A DNA stretch of 64,000 nt from Kappaphycus alvarezii (Eukaryota; Rhodophyta; Florideophyceae; Gigartinales; Solieriaceae). The DNA lies in assembly GCA_002205965.3 (NCBI GenBank), contig NADL03000599.1:2294001-2358000 (forward strand), given 5' to 3'. Positions 11,720-23,280 of the stretch are shown here, piece by piece. Numbering within the stretch: position 1 is the stretch's first letter; each line of letters starts with the position of its first letter. Under the pieces are notes generated by a model. The model had not been told where the DNA came from and made no database searches. It was given only the letters and a program-made list of their open reading frames with translations. Made by a program: the position numbers and the translations under genes.

Positions 11720-14700
11720 GAGTTTAGATCATATCTCGAAATTTGGCCTTTTGTTTTTCCGCGAGTTACCAGAAAAATATTTCTAACTGTAATGAAAGTT
11801 CCGCTTTGCGCAGAACTGCACTGAAGAAGGAGACTCACAATAATGCCACACTGCATAAATTTGTCTCGTCGTCCACAGATAAAGAATTGTACTGTACTGT
11901 ACTCCAGAGTTAATGAAGTTTGTATAGTGATAGCAGTGATAGCAGTGATTTAAGGCGTACAGTACGAGATGTAAGCTGTGCAGAGCTCTGTACGTTGTAC
12001 GGCAAAAGATTAGTTTAGAGAAACCTTTGATGTCTTTCGACTTTTTTGTTTTTTCCTCTCTTTTTTTGTTCTCCTTTTTTTGATTTTTGATGTTTTGAAA
12101 ATGTTTAAAATATTATTCTTATTTTAATGAAGAATAATGGTAATTCTAATTAACGACGGTCTTGCAAGTATCGGAGTTGGTGGCGAAGAGGTGTACTTTT
12201 TTCGTGACTTCGTAGGCCTTGTTGGCTTGGAAACCTGCGATCACATGGACTACAGTTTAGCACCTGGCGTTCAGATAGTCTCTGTATGGTTCCCTTGTGG
12301 GAGTCATAGTCTTGGTGGAGCTGTAATTGATTGTAATCACAACACGTAATTTTACAGATGGTACAGAGGAATGTCTTGAGATTCCTTTTGTGGACGCGCT
12401 ATTTTACGATGAGGTAGAGGTTAACGATTACCCTGACGGAAGGGGCTTTAGGGATCAGGTGCGGGGAGGGACAGAGATGGTGCGGGTCACACTGCGGCGG
12501 GCGCTGGGAACCAGTCTTTGAGGGGCGGCGTTAGTGATGGTAAATGGAGTTGGACGAGTGGGATCGGGAGCAGGGTGGGAGCGGAAGGGGGGTACACGAG
12601 GGAGGGGAAGATGGGGTGGGCAGCCAAGAATGGGTGGGGATGAGGACATTTTCGGGGGATGAGGACGGGAGCGGGTCGGGATGGGCTCGAAGAAGGAGAG
12701 GCAGGGGGGTTGTTCAGGTTGATCGCTTTTAGGGAGATTGGGGAGCTTGGCGAGGGAACAAGACAGGCGAATTCCGCCTCATTTCATACCGGCGGCCATC
12801 TTTCCAACGAGTCCTCATAGGGATTCGCGAGGGGCGAGATGGAGGTCGAAAGAGTATAAGTCGACTTCGTGGCAGATTTAGTCCCAATTGAGTACAATGC
12901 TCGAAACTTTGATTTATGTGGATTTTATGGTGCAAAAGTACCGCGCTATTTCGCCCCGTGGCGATGGAGCCTTTTCTTCTGTGGCTAAAGTCGATGAATA
13001 ATTCCGAGTTTCCCATGGGCGACTATTCGGTGAATGATGAATAGTTTTCTGTACAGAAAAGTATGACGGAGTTTTTCGACAGAATATTGGTAGGTTATTT
13101 AATATTTGAATGGAATATTTTCAACGGCATCATATCTTTATCGGAGTGATATACGGATAGATGGGGCTGTTAGCGGCTAATTGAGGATTCCAGGAGGTAT
13201 TGGTTGTCTTGGAAGATGGCGGTGGCTAATATGCGTGGTTTACCTCCAGAAATATGTGTGCACCAAACGGCAGCTCGAGAAAGGTTGGATACAAAAATAC
13301 CTTTCTTAGTTGTGACTGAAAGGAGGTTTCAGCGATTTCGAGGGGGAGCGATATCATTGGAATTTTTCAGGGTCTCATTAGCCGTCTGGATGGATACATG
13401 GCCCTTCTGGGAGATGAGAGGGATATATTCGGGGGTAGAAAAGGTGTAAGTGCGAGAAAAATCGGGGTCTTTCTAGGATGGGGATAGCCCGTGTGAATTG
13501 ATTGTTTAGGGTAATAAGTGGAGACATTTCTATCTAATGAAGGATTAAAGGGATTGTATTGAGTAGTACCGCGTTATTAAAGGTTGTTAATTGGGTAAAG
13601 AACACCTATTTAGGCATTCGTAATTGTAAATGTTTCAATAATATTTTCTTGAGATTTTGTTTTGGCCTGTTCTAGTATTTACTCTACATGAATGCACCTG
13701 GTATACCAAGGGCTTGAAGCAATCTTTCAAATTTGACCAGCTTACTGTGAGTGATAAGTCTGAGCCGGTGGGGATTATTAATGTATTCAGGGGCACAAAG
13801 TTTAGTATAAAACCACTAGGTTCCGTCGATAGTCATAAGTTAAAAGAGATATTTAGAACACGCGCGGGTGCCCGTGAAGGGATCGCATAATCTCCAGAAG
13901 GAAGGATCGAGGGAAGCGCTAGTAAAGGGAGGGGTAATTGGGGATGGGCTCACCGTTAAGGGATAAAAGAAAACTTTAAGGGTCTCGATGGATTTTAGAC
14001 CTTGTAATTGGGGGCCAAACGGTTCTTTCCTTTTTATTCTACCCTCATCCTACCGTTATCCTTATAAGGATATGTAACCCACACTAAAAGATACTGTCTA
14101 ATATGGATATTGACGAATATTCACGAATAGATGGAGGGGAAGGGCTACCACGCACAAGCTGTGCTAATAGTCTCTTATATTCCTCCTATCATTTGAAAGG
14201 TGCCGTTCAAGCTTCGTGGTGACCGGCAAACTGAAGTACAGTACAGAAACGCGTGTGACGGTGGAAGCACAGTAGATACGGATACTAAATCCAGAAACAG
14301 ATCCGTATACGAAGTCCAGATTGTGCTCGACACTAAATCAGGCTAAAAGAACTCGGATGAGTCACTTTTGCTTGTTGAAATCGGTTCGAGAACTCCTTTA
14401 TGAATGGAGCGGGTACACCACAAATCGGAATAGATAATTTAGCAAAATTGAGGATCGATGTTGATCCAAAAGATTCGAAAAGGAGCTTCGTTTTGCTCGT
14501 TGAAAATGACAGGGTAGTGGCCACGGACAACACGGATTCGGATTGACATACTTCATGCTTGTACTCAAAGTTTTCAAGTTTCCTCTTTCTCGTGTTTAGA
14601 TGGAGGAATTTTCTTCTGGTCCCCCTTTTTTGTTGGAATGGGTGCATGGTTCAGCGTTTGCCTGGAGATGTCTTTAGTTGATTATAGGCCATCTCCAGCA

Positions 14701-15290
14701 TGATGCAGGTGTATGAAAACTCTAAAACACTCCCTCTCTATTAGACTACTGAACGGGGCTGTAGTACCATGCTGTTACAATTTCACCTTGAAATTATGGA
14801 GCACTGAACAAGATGGCGGTTGTACCTTTTAATGGTGCCTCTCTGGTCCTGAGTACCGGGTCTTGGATTTCCGAAGGGCGCTTAATGCATTTCAAGAAAG
14901 GCGCTGACAAACGACTTTCAATAGAATGCTGAACGTGTCATTGCGCTGGACCAACATTTCACGCTGGACATATACGAATTGAGGGCTTTTTATACCTTTT
15001 TGAAATTCTGAAAAAATGAAAAAGTGAAACCTCATGGCATACCATTTTCAATATTACAGTCTGGATAACACCTTTCCAAGTCCATTTAAGAATGCAACAA
15101 GGAGTGTGGAATAAGATAGCCACAGCTTGTTCCACCACCCTGCCTTTTGGAAGATGATGCACCCTAATATTTTAGGCAGAGTACTACGTTGCAAGTACCG
15201 ACGTACTTTCTTGAGAATCACGAGATCGACCCCCACCCGGCTTATCAGCATAAAACTGCAATCACATAACGTCACTGTCAACATATACCC
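11720..15290. other. Gene-poor stretch with GTAC motifs and a G-rich block
   Basis: No gene recognised. At 11883-11995 there are repeated TACTGTAC/GTACAGTAC motifs. At about 12440-12720 the plus strand is a G-rich block giving opposite-strand low-complexity frames. Isolated open frames at 13204-13449, 13657-13890 (+) and 14333-14647 (-) have no recognisable family. Part of this may be the upstream end of the retroelement to the left. Confidence 0.35.
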
Positions 15291-15296
15291 CTGGAC

Positions 15297-16390
15297 CATG
15301 GGCAATCGCCTATATCCAATGATGCCTCAGCAGATGATCAGACAGAGCAAAAGGGCAACAAAAGGGGGCCGATTGCATTAGCGGCTATCGCAGCTGCCTC
15401 GACAGCAGCACAAAAAGCACTCAGCTTCCCCGATGGCAGACATCATCGCATAGTTAGGAAATTTCACACCTTTTATTTTGAGTAGCATGTTACTTTAATT
15501 GAGGAAGGCCATTCTAGGTGTTTGTACCGCGTTACAAAGGATCAGTTATATAAAATATGCCGCAGAATATATCCAAAGCTTGTCCGCAGCCTACAGAGAC
15601 AAGCAAAAAAGAATGCCACTATCTCCGTTCCAGCTATGCTGCGCATTAAATTACGCATATTAGCTGGAGTAAGCTATTTGGATGTGGGTTGGTAGCATGA
15701 TATTGGATAGATGACTATGTACGTAATATTTCATGAGACTCTTCATGCACTTGACTATTGTCTGGATACAACTGTCTTTTCAAAAGATGAAACGCAGTTC
15801 AGTGTATAGGCAGCTCTAATTTGCCGCAATCGGGGAAGTCCTTCGTGCGGAATTATATCTGGTCTTGACGGTATTGCTACTCAAATCGAACAGCCTAGAA
15901 TATCGGATACCATTGATCCCCGGAAGTATTACACCCGGAAAGGGTTCTTTGCTGTTTGCGTCCAAGCATCTGTTGCTGCTAACCACAATTTTTTGTTTTT
16001 TTCTGCAATAAAGGCAGGATATACCCATGATTTAGATGCTTTTCAGTACACGAAACTAGCAGATGTGATTGGCTCAAATGTTTTACCCCCTTGGGCTGTA
16101 ATTACCGCGGATGACACGTATAGAAATGGTTGTCCTATTCTTAGTACATACAGAGGGAGGCGTCTTACGCAAGAAGAGGCCTCATTTAATTACTACTTGT
16201 CTTCAGCAAGGATTTCCGTTGAACAGGAATTTGGTATTTTGGTGAATAGGTTTGGTATTTTATAGTATCCCCTCCACTTTGGGTTGGCAAAGCTAACGCT
16301 TATCAGTCTTTTTCATTCAGAATACACAAAAACATTATTGATAAATTTATATGTGGAGAAAATACAATAGCACCAATGGGTGACGAAAAA
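15297..16390 (+). mobile_element. PIF/Harbinger transposase (DDE_Tnp_4 type), decayed
   Basis: A plus-strand reading starts near 15297. It shows an N-terminal block (FHTFYFE, CLYRVTKDQLYKICRRIYP) at about 15459-15590, a helix-rich segment to 15680, then the catalytic half. The first-acidic-residue region (LDGIATQI) lies near 15865, followed by RKGFFAVCVQA near 15940. The longest open piece is 15993-16265, containing YRGRRLTQEEASFNYYLSSA, RISVEQEFGIL and RFGIL. This is the signature of Harbinger transposases of the DDE_Tnp_4 family just after the second acidic residue. A few in-frame stops interrupt the gene (for example near 15700 and 15810, and at 16263). Inverted ends were not located. Confidence 0.7.
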
Positions 16391-16628
16391 AGAGTGCGGG
16401 AGGACTCAATTGTGTATCTTCAAAATGTTTTGCATACAGCTCGAAAGTTTGCCAAAAATTGTAACCGCACTAAGGAGCAATCTGGACTTCGCGACAGAAT
16501 TTCATCGCGGTTCAACCAGGTAGGCTTCATACAACTGCATCAATCCGGAAACAATCATAAATATTCAAAGTTTAGGAAGCTTTTTAACTGATAATTTCAT
16601 ATAGACTACATAAAATGTCGTTATAACA

Positions 16629-17552
16629 TTAATTTTCGGCATCATCGGCCGCTAGTAGTAATGTTTCTTTCGTTGTATTAATTGAAACTAAAAGGGACAG
16701 AGAAGACTTTCCTTTTCTGTCTGTGGCCTCAAAAAGTGCTTTTTCACGTTCGACCTCTTCGGTTTGTTTCGAATATTCTGTACTGATCGGCTTAAGGGTG
16801 GTGGATAATGCATCTATCCCAACTATACTCATTTCTTGCAGCCCTTGTTTATGTCTCTTGCTCGGAGCGGTTGAGTCTTAGTATGGTCCAACCCCCCCTC
16901 CAACCCCTTGCTTCCTTTTGGCGTCAGTATGCATTGCTGTCGTAGCCAGCTTTACCAACATCGGAAATCGTTTAAGAAATAAATAGACGTACAGAACGTA
17001 GGATTTTCCCTATCTGAACTCCATAAACGATTCACTATCTCTGTCCCCTCTAGCCTCAAACCTGAACATACAGGTCCACTATATGCTCTTAAACTCTGCG
17101 AACTTTCTTCGCAGTAGCTTCCCTTCCATTTGGTGTAAACATACTTTCGGTTAAAGCACTGCGATTGCACTAATTGATACACCTCAGCTTAGTGATTGTA
17201 TCGCTTCGGGGTTAAAATTCTTGTCGTTATATAGCGGTGCATTAAACTCCGTCAATGGGTTCTCATACGTAGTATCAAGCTCCTCCCTAGACATGGATTC
17301 CATCAGCTTCATCCTAGCTACTGTCATCCAGGCATCACTAAAAAAGTGCACAAGGGGATAGTACTCTTTCGACTCAATATCTGGCTGACGTGCACAAACA
17401 GACACGTTTCCATTCACAAAAGGAGGCTTTCCAACTTTCACTTCGCCATTCTTAAACACAGGGCAGTCGCTTTGCACCCATTGGATTTGTTCAGTGAAAT
17501 TAGTAAGTTTGAGTATTTTGACAAATTTGGGCTTAACGCACTCCATTATCAT
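16629..17552 (-). pseudogene. Possible Harbinger accessory (Myb/SANT-like) gene remnant
   Basis: Three minus-strand open pieces (17552-17184, 17182-16952, 16832-16629) lie tail-to-tail with the transposase at 15.3-16.4 kb. Two-gene Harbinger elements usually have this layout. The last piece is a charged helical segment (KQTEEVEREKALFEATDRK), like the coiled C-terminus of many Myb-like Harbinger accessory proteins. The first two pieces show no diagnostic motif, and the frame changes between them. Position is the main evidence. Confidence 0.3.
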
Positions 17553-17559
17553 TGGAGAT

Positions 17560-18930
17560 TACTTCTGCTCACCACGCCTCATATAGTCCACTAAAGCAAG
17601 GGCTTGGACAATAGAAAAACCTTACTTGCGTCAGTTTGATAACAATGATGTCTATCTTTGTCGGTAAGCTGGTGTTCTTAGCTCCCGTTATTTTCCGTGC
17701 GCTAAGCATATCCGTACAAAGGTTTTTCCTAAGAGTTCCTTCTTAGCTGCATCTTGTACAGACTCAAAATCGGATTATATGACCCTCCTAGGATAAATCT
17801 AACCGTCATTATCCAGAACTTCTGCACCATTTTCGCCTTGGCGCTGTAAGACAGGAGCCCTTGGGTCAAATATATGAAGAAGAAGACCAGTCTACCCAAA
17901 TATCTGATTAACATGAGTCATGAGTTTAGGAGGCACATTTGCTACCGGATTGACTTCATCACTGCCTAGATCGATCCTCTCCGCGGTTTCCATTCAAGCA
18001 GTATCGCGAGGACACTAGAGGAGGCGTTTCGAGGAGACACTTTGGACCAAAGAAGGCTTTGCAGTGTGGGTATTGTATTTTGATAGAAGATTTCGGGTGA
18101 TTGTTGCTTTGCGATGTGTGCGTGGGGGAAAAGAAGCCTTGGGATGACTGATGATTTGTGGTGTTGGGGGCACGGCGTGGATGCAGTCGGATGACTTTGA
18201 CGCGGGCGGCGTGAGTAAAAAATGATGAGCAGCGTGGGGTAAGAGGAGTATTGGGATGACAGATGGTTTGCGGGGTGGGCAGCGTGGGTTGAATACGTCG
18301 TGGGTGTTATAGGGTCGAGAAAGCTGTGCGGGATGCAACAGTGCGTGCGGCACAGGATGAGGGATGCTTTGCGTTTAAGGAAGTTGCTGGGTTTGGCAAA
18401 TTGAAGTCTTGGTCTGTCGCCTTGCGAAAAGAGTAGTTTCTTCCAGAGGACGACGATCTGGTTTCCAGCTGGTATTAGAGCGGAAACAGAATTGAATTAG
18501 ACCTCCGGTTTTTAACGTTTCTTGGAATGCATGAATGAAAGGACAGATATCTCATCATAGGTTGGGATTCAAGTCGATATCGGCTCGTTTCTCGTTTCAA
18601 AGTGTTACCGCGAAATCCTAGATTTCCAAGTAAGGGTTTCAAACGCTGAAACATACATGGAAATCTGGTTTATGGTGATTTGTGATTCATTTTTTGACTT
18701 TTCTATTTTTCACGTTTCAATAAACGCCACTGAGGTCCAATAGAACTCTACTGTATGTACAGCATTGTAAATTACATAAATTAAAGTACCGTACAGTACT
18801 AGCGTTTTTGGGCTGCTGGCTGCGATTTGTGTTTGCACTTATTATCATCTACCCCCCTCTTGGTAAAGGTATCTAAGGGTATCTCTACCGCCACCGTTGT
18901 CAAAGTAGCAAAAAACATAATTTTGGTCAT
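17560..18930. other. Gene-poor stretch with G-rich block
   Basis: No gene recognised. 18015-18353 is a G-rich strip whose minus-strand frame is proline/serine/histidine-rich low complexity. GTAC-type motifs (GTACAGTACT) occur near 18755-18800. Confidence 0.4.
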
Positions 18931-18959
18931 CATTGCATCACGTAATTGGCTGGAGTAGA

Positions 18960-20300
18960 CTTTGCAACTTTTTACATTTTACACATTTGAGGGAGCAGCA
19001 GTCGAATTTCACCGGTTTCAGTGGGGAGATACCTCACTTCCGACTACATGGACTTCTTTCGGAAAGCGGACAGCAGCCAGCTGTACGCCATCGCTTCGAG
19101 CTTGCTCGACGCGAGCAACGACGAACAGGAACCTCGGCAGGAGCACAACTGCTCGCTAAATGGGAAGTCCGCTAACATCAACCGCAAGCGCGACAAGCTT
19201 AATGGCCTCCTCTACCGACAGTACTTTTCTACTGACCAGATCTACAACCAGGAAATATTGTAGCGACGCTAACGCCTTTCGCGCGCGATTTTCAACCGCC
19301 TTTTCGAGGCCACAAATTCCAGCGACGACTATTTTGTGCAGCGCCGGGACTATAGCGGCGGGCTTGGACTGTCGACGTTCCAGAATATCACTGCGGCGAT
19401 CCGCATCATTACCTACGGAACCGCAACCGAAGCTATGCGAGAAGCTCGGTCTGTCGGAGTCTACCGCGTTGCAGTCTATCTTGCGGTTGTTGGACATCGT
19501 AGTCGATACGTTCGAAGCGGACTACCTCCGCAGACGGACGAAAGGTGACGCCGCGCGTCTGTTCACTGCGTCGGAGAAGCGCCTCTTCCCGGGCATGGTC
19601 GGGACCATCGAATGCAGTGAGTTGCGTTGGAAGAATTGCCCTTAAGCCTTTCACTGCCACTACAAGGCCAAGGAGAAGACGCAGGCGGTGGCCTTCGAGG
19701 CGATTGTCGGCCACTTTATGTGGATACGGTAAGCCTTCTTCGGCATGCCAGGCTGCTTCAACGACATCAATATCGTCAAAACATCCCAGCTGTCGGAGAA
19801 GATCGCCTCGGGGACTAACCTGCCGTCGCGAGAGTATCATATCAACGGCGTGCCGTCACAAAAGCCGTACTGGCTGTGTGACTTGATTTACCCAAAGTAG
19901 CCAATGTTTATCGGGACAATCCTGCACGCCCTGTCGCTAAAGAACAATTATTTTGCAACAATGCAGGAGCTCGTACGCAAAGATATCGAGAAGTAGTTTG
20001 GGGTAATGCAAAGCATGTTGCACATCCTGGTCGTGCCGTTGCGCATGTGGGCGCTGGAGAAATGAAGCAGATCATGAAGTGCACGATCATTCAGCAAAAC
20101 ATTGTGGCTGAGGAGCGGATGTTCGCGGCGGGCGAGGGCGATTAGATAATGGAGGATGCGGTGGTCTGGAAGGGTCCGCCCCCAATGCGGGGCGGGCAAG
20201 TACAGCTACATGGTGCGGTGGCGGAAGCAGCAGAGAGTTCGATCGCGTCGATTTTTACTCTTCAGTAATTAAAAGACAAGGATCAGGAACACGAAATGAA
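18960..20300 (+). mobile_element. Harbinger transposase of the 'plant transposon protein' type, decayed
   Basis: Plus-strand fragments follow the order of this family. An N-terminal segment lies at 19021-19263 (RRYFS-like LYRQYFSTDQIYNQ). A helical block follows at about 19270-19500. The catalytic segment at about 19555-19640 has KRLFPGMVGTIECSELRWKN, where the family consensus is GFPGMLGSIDCMHW, so the first catalytic aspartate position reads as E here. After it come the FFGMPGCFNDINIV block (about 19735-19775) and a DLIYPK block (about 19880-19900). GC content is higher than in neighbouring elements. Several stops and frame changes make it inactive. It is convergent with the Myb/NAM-like gene at 20640-21400 and probably part of the same element. 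Confidence 0.75.
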
Positions 20301-20639
20301 CAAGCGGCTTTCGGTAGACCACCATCTCTGGATGATTTATCTTCATTTATGAGAAGTAAAAGCCAGGGCGCGTATCAACGGAGAAGTATCCTCTTTGTGC
20401 GAGAGCTCTAGCGGTATTGTAGGTCCGTTCTGAATGCTAAAAATTTTTTTAGCTCGTTTACTTCGTAAAAGAATTGGACCACTAGCTCCACTCGGAAGCC
20501 AATTTCACAATGCATTATCCGTCTACTCAACGCCGCATGCCAACTATGCTAGTGCTTCCCCGCCAGGCTTTTTCAGCGACTTTTGCAGAGTTCCCTTCAG
20601 CGCCAGGAGGCGTACTTACTGAATCTTGAAAAATCCAGC

Positions 20640-21400
20640 GCCATGTCAGACTCAGCCCTTCTAGGCCCGCTCGGGAACAACTAAATGTCGTTGTGGCGCT
20701 CGAGTGCAAGAAAATGGCGATTCTGGAGTTCAAATACGTCATTTGCCACTCTTAACTTCTTCGTGGATTGCCCCTCGAGGATGCGAAAATCCTTCGCGCA
20801 GTGACATCCCGGGGGGGCGCTCCGGCCTTTTCCGGGTATTCTCCAAGCCACCAGGCTTAGAAGACGACGACGAAGAATTCTCATCCCTGACTGTCCCAAC
20901 CCCAGACGCCTCATTGTCCTCTCCGTCGCGGCCCGCTGTCCCACCCATCGAACTGCTGACGCCGCTTGCCTGGAACTTGGACAGATCCCTGTGCACGAGC
21001 CACGACCACATAAAATTGAACTGGGTTCTCACATCCTCGCTGGGGTGCTAAAATTTCTTCTTGTTGAAGAAGGCTGCTGCCAGTCGTATCTCATCCGCAT
21101 CGTTCGTGCCGCTTCGTTTAAGTGCCTTGGTGCTCGCCTACAACGCGCTGAAGTGCGTGCAGTTCGTCGGGAAGTGCCTACACCGCGTCACAAGGGACCT
21201 GTTCGGACGTACCGCACACTCCGATGGCTTCGTTTCCTTGTACGCCTCGTAGATGAACTTACAGAATGTATGGCCATCCTGATCGGAGCCGACAATCTGT
21301 TCGGTGCGAACCGCCATGTACGCCTGCGCAACGACCTCGTCCTCTTCGGTCGTGTACGTCCAGCCCCACTTCCGGGTCGGGGTCGCGGAGGTCGCCATTT
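20640..21400 (-). pseudogene. Harbinger accessory Myb/NAM-like protein remnant
   Basis: Read from about 21400 downwards, the peptide begins with a Myb/SANT-like helix pattern (WGWTYTTEEDEVVAQAYMAV, 21398-21138). It continues with the C-rich segment RHFPTNCTHFSAL, then with FNFMWSWLVHRDLSKFQ (about 21032 onward) and a serine/glycine-rich tail. This order is typical of the DNA-binding accessory protein of Harbinger elements and of NAM-associated proteins. Accessory proteins of this kind recruit the transposase to the element ends. The frame shifts once or twice (near 21140 and 21050). The plus-strand open frame of 196 codons across the same DNA is a shadow. Confidence 0.55.
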
Positions 21401-21584
21401 GTGCGTCTTGCTCGATACCGAAAGCATCAGCTCGTCAGTGGGGACGCCGTGCCGAGAGGTCTTTGTAGTAGTACTTCTCTGGTTGGGATTTTGGCGTTAC
21501 ATTGCTTTGGGAGTTTGCTTCTTCCCGCCAAAGCTCTCAGTCCACAGTTACTACACTGTAGGTGCTCAACTGGAAATCTGAGAG

Positions 21585-21665
21585 GCAAATCTTCTCGGAT
21601 TTGCCACTGGTCTTTTCGGATTTGCCTCCAATCTTTTCGCAAATCTTTTCGGATTTGCCTCTTTA
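21585..21665. repeat. Short-period repeat, likely subterminal transposase sites
   Basis: The motif TCTTTTCGGATTTGCC and close variants occur about four times in 80 bp, just outside the Harbinger accessory gene. Clustered short motifs near an element end are typical binding sites for the accessory protein or transposase. That function is inferred from position. Confidence 0.45.
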
Positions 21666-21699
21666 ATTTGCCGTTTTGGCACCTTTGGTAATTTGCTGC

Positions 21700-22120
21700 G
21701 GCGCCGATTCGAAAGTCAAAATGGCATCAAAGCATTAAATTTTGATGTTTTGATAATTCCGCCCCCAGCCTGAGGAGATACTCTAATGTAACGTTTTTAT
21801 ATTTTTAAAAAACAGATACTGTACAGTACACTTCAATCATGGAAATAGAGAGCTTACACTAGATTCCCAATCTGTACTGTAGTGCACAAGAATCAGCCAA
21901 GAGTAGCCTCGGATTCAACAATATTTCACCCGCATATTTTCGAATCTTGACTTGACCAATGCGCAGGGAGCTCGGCCCTGGTTGAAACCTTTTTCAAAAA
22001 GCCTTCGAAAACGGCATCCGAATCGAAAGGAGAGATCTCTTTGGAGCAATCGCTTCTTGAGTCGAATTGTACTCCCAGAATCTTTGAAGCGACCAGCAAA
22101 CATCCCATCCCTGTGCGTGC
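21700..22120. other. Intergenic spacer upstream of rbfA
   Basis: No gene. It marks the left border of gene island A and contains GTAC-type motifs at 21815-21890 (ACTGTACAGTACAC). Confidence 0.4.
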
Positions 22121-22126
22121 TATTCT

Positions 22127-23113
22127 TTGACAATAACTCGTCCATCTCCTGTCCCTCCAGCATCGCACTTGAACGACATGCGTCACATCGGCATCAGCAC
22201 CACGCGCACAGCAACTTTCCAACCGCCCCCCGAGCCGACCACTGCATTCACTCGTCATATGCCTCACTCACTCGCCAGCTCATTCATGCTTGCCTTTTGC
22301 GGTCTACCCAGTAACCTGAATCTCAACACACCTTCCGCGTTTCTAGGATGCAAACGACCTGAATTGCGTGACTGGTGTAGGACTGGTGAGGTAGACACGA
22401 GGTGGGCGAGAACGGGGCGTGTGATAATTCATTGCGGTCGCCGGGGCGGTAGTCGGGGTGGAGGGACTTTCCGACCGCGTGGGGATGGTCGTCGTCCGAA
22501 TCGGGTAGCAGAGTTGATTCGACGGGAGATGTCTGGCATTATCGACAGTGAGTATTCTAGGGCGTTTTCGTGGGACGAGGCATCGTCGTCTGTGTTGGTT
22601 AGTATTGTGGATGTAAAATGTTCGGACGATTTACGGCACGCGCGCGTGAGTGTGTCGGTGTTGGGGACTGAGGATCAAAAGAAAAGGGCATTGGATTGGT
22701 TGAAGGGGGCGAAAAGGGAACTACGATTTAAATTGGCGCAATGTGTAACACTCAAGTATATACCGCAGCTTTCGTTTACAGAGAGCGAGCTGGCGCAAGC
22801 TTTGAAGACAATGACAATTTTGGACCAATTGGCTCAGGAAAGGGAGATGAAGAGAGTTGGATCGGGGGCGACGGCAAGCGTGACTCCATTTGCAGGTGAA
22901 CAAGAAGTTGGCAAGGATGATTTGATTCTCGATGACCTTGATATGGATGGGATTTTTGATGTTGCAGACGACGGGGACGACGACGACGACGACGACGACG
23001 ACATGTTCGTGGAGGTGGGTGACGGGGAGGAAGACCTAGCGGCGATGAGCGATTCGGACGTGAAACGGGCGTTGTATAAAGTGCTGGGGGATGACGAACT
23101 TGCGCGGAGATGA
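22127..23113 (+). CDS. rbfA: Ribosome-binding factor A, probably plastid-targeted
   Basis: RbfA binds the immature small ribosomal subunit and helps mature the 5' end of 16S rRNA. The core (about residues 120-225) shows RRPNRVAELIRREMSGII, then VLVSIVDVKCSDDLRHARVS (the family's V-x-V-S-x-DL-x-x-A pattern), a helix, and LKYIPQLSFTESELAQ, which matches the conserved P-x-L-x-F motif. About 120 residues precede the core. They are basic and hydroxylated, as expected of a plastid transit region. The first ATG in this frame is 22127, but ATGs at 22178 and 22259 also fit; a start at 22259 gives a more typical transit peptide. The C-terminus is extended by an acidic tail with a run of ten aspartates, encoded by GAC repeats at about 22973-23002. 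It is followed after 168 bp by the stop of the convergent Erv1-like gene. No intron is needed. Confidence 0.85.
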   Translation: MTITRPSPVPPASHLNDMRHIGISTTRTATFQPPPEPTTAFTRHMPHSLASSFMLAFCGLPSNLNLNTPSAFLGCKRPELRDWCRTGEVDTRWARTGRVIIHCGRRGGSRGGGTFRPRGDGRRPNRVAELIRREMSGIIDSEYSRAFSWDEASSSVLVSIVDVKCSDDLRHARVSVSVLGTEDQKKRALDWLKGAKRELRFKLAQCVTLKYIPQLSFTESELAQALKTMTILDQLAQEREMKRVGSGATASVTPFAGEQEVGKDDLILDDLDMDGIFDVADDGDDDDDDDDDMFVEVGDGEEDLAAMSDSDVKRALYKVLGDDELARR

Positions 23114-23280
23114 ATGGCACATGATTGTCAATAAAGTTGTGGATAACGGTAGCTCGAGCGTTTTGATGGGATAGGATCGGGAGGTTGGTGGGGGAGCATT
23201 GATCTTTTTTTCATTTTTTTGTTTTCCGGAATGGGGCGGGGGTGGCACGGGGCGAATCTCAGACAAGGATGTTGTGGTTG

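Noticed and set aside
19160-19886. Overlapping frames on both strands (161, 135 and 113 codons)
   Set aside because: Shadows created by the GC-rich Harbinger transposase remnant, whose family motifs lie in other frames.
20991-21581. 196-codon plus-strand open frame
   Set aside because: Antisense to the Myb/NAM-like accessory gene, which has recognisable motifs; the plus frame has none.
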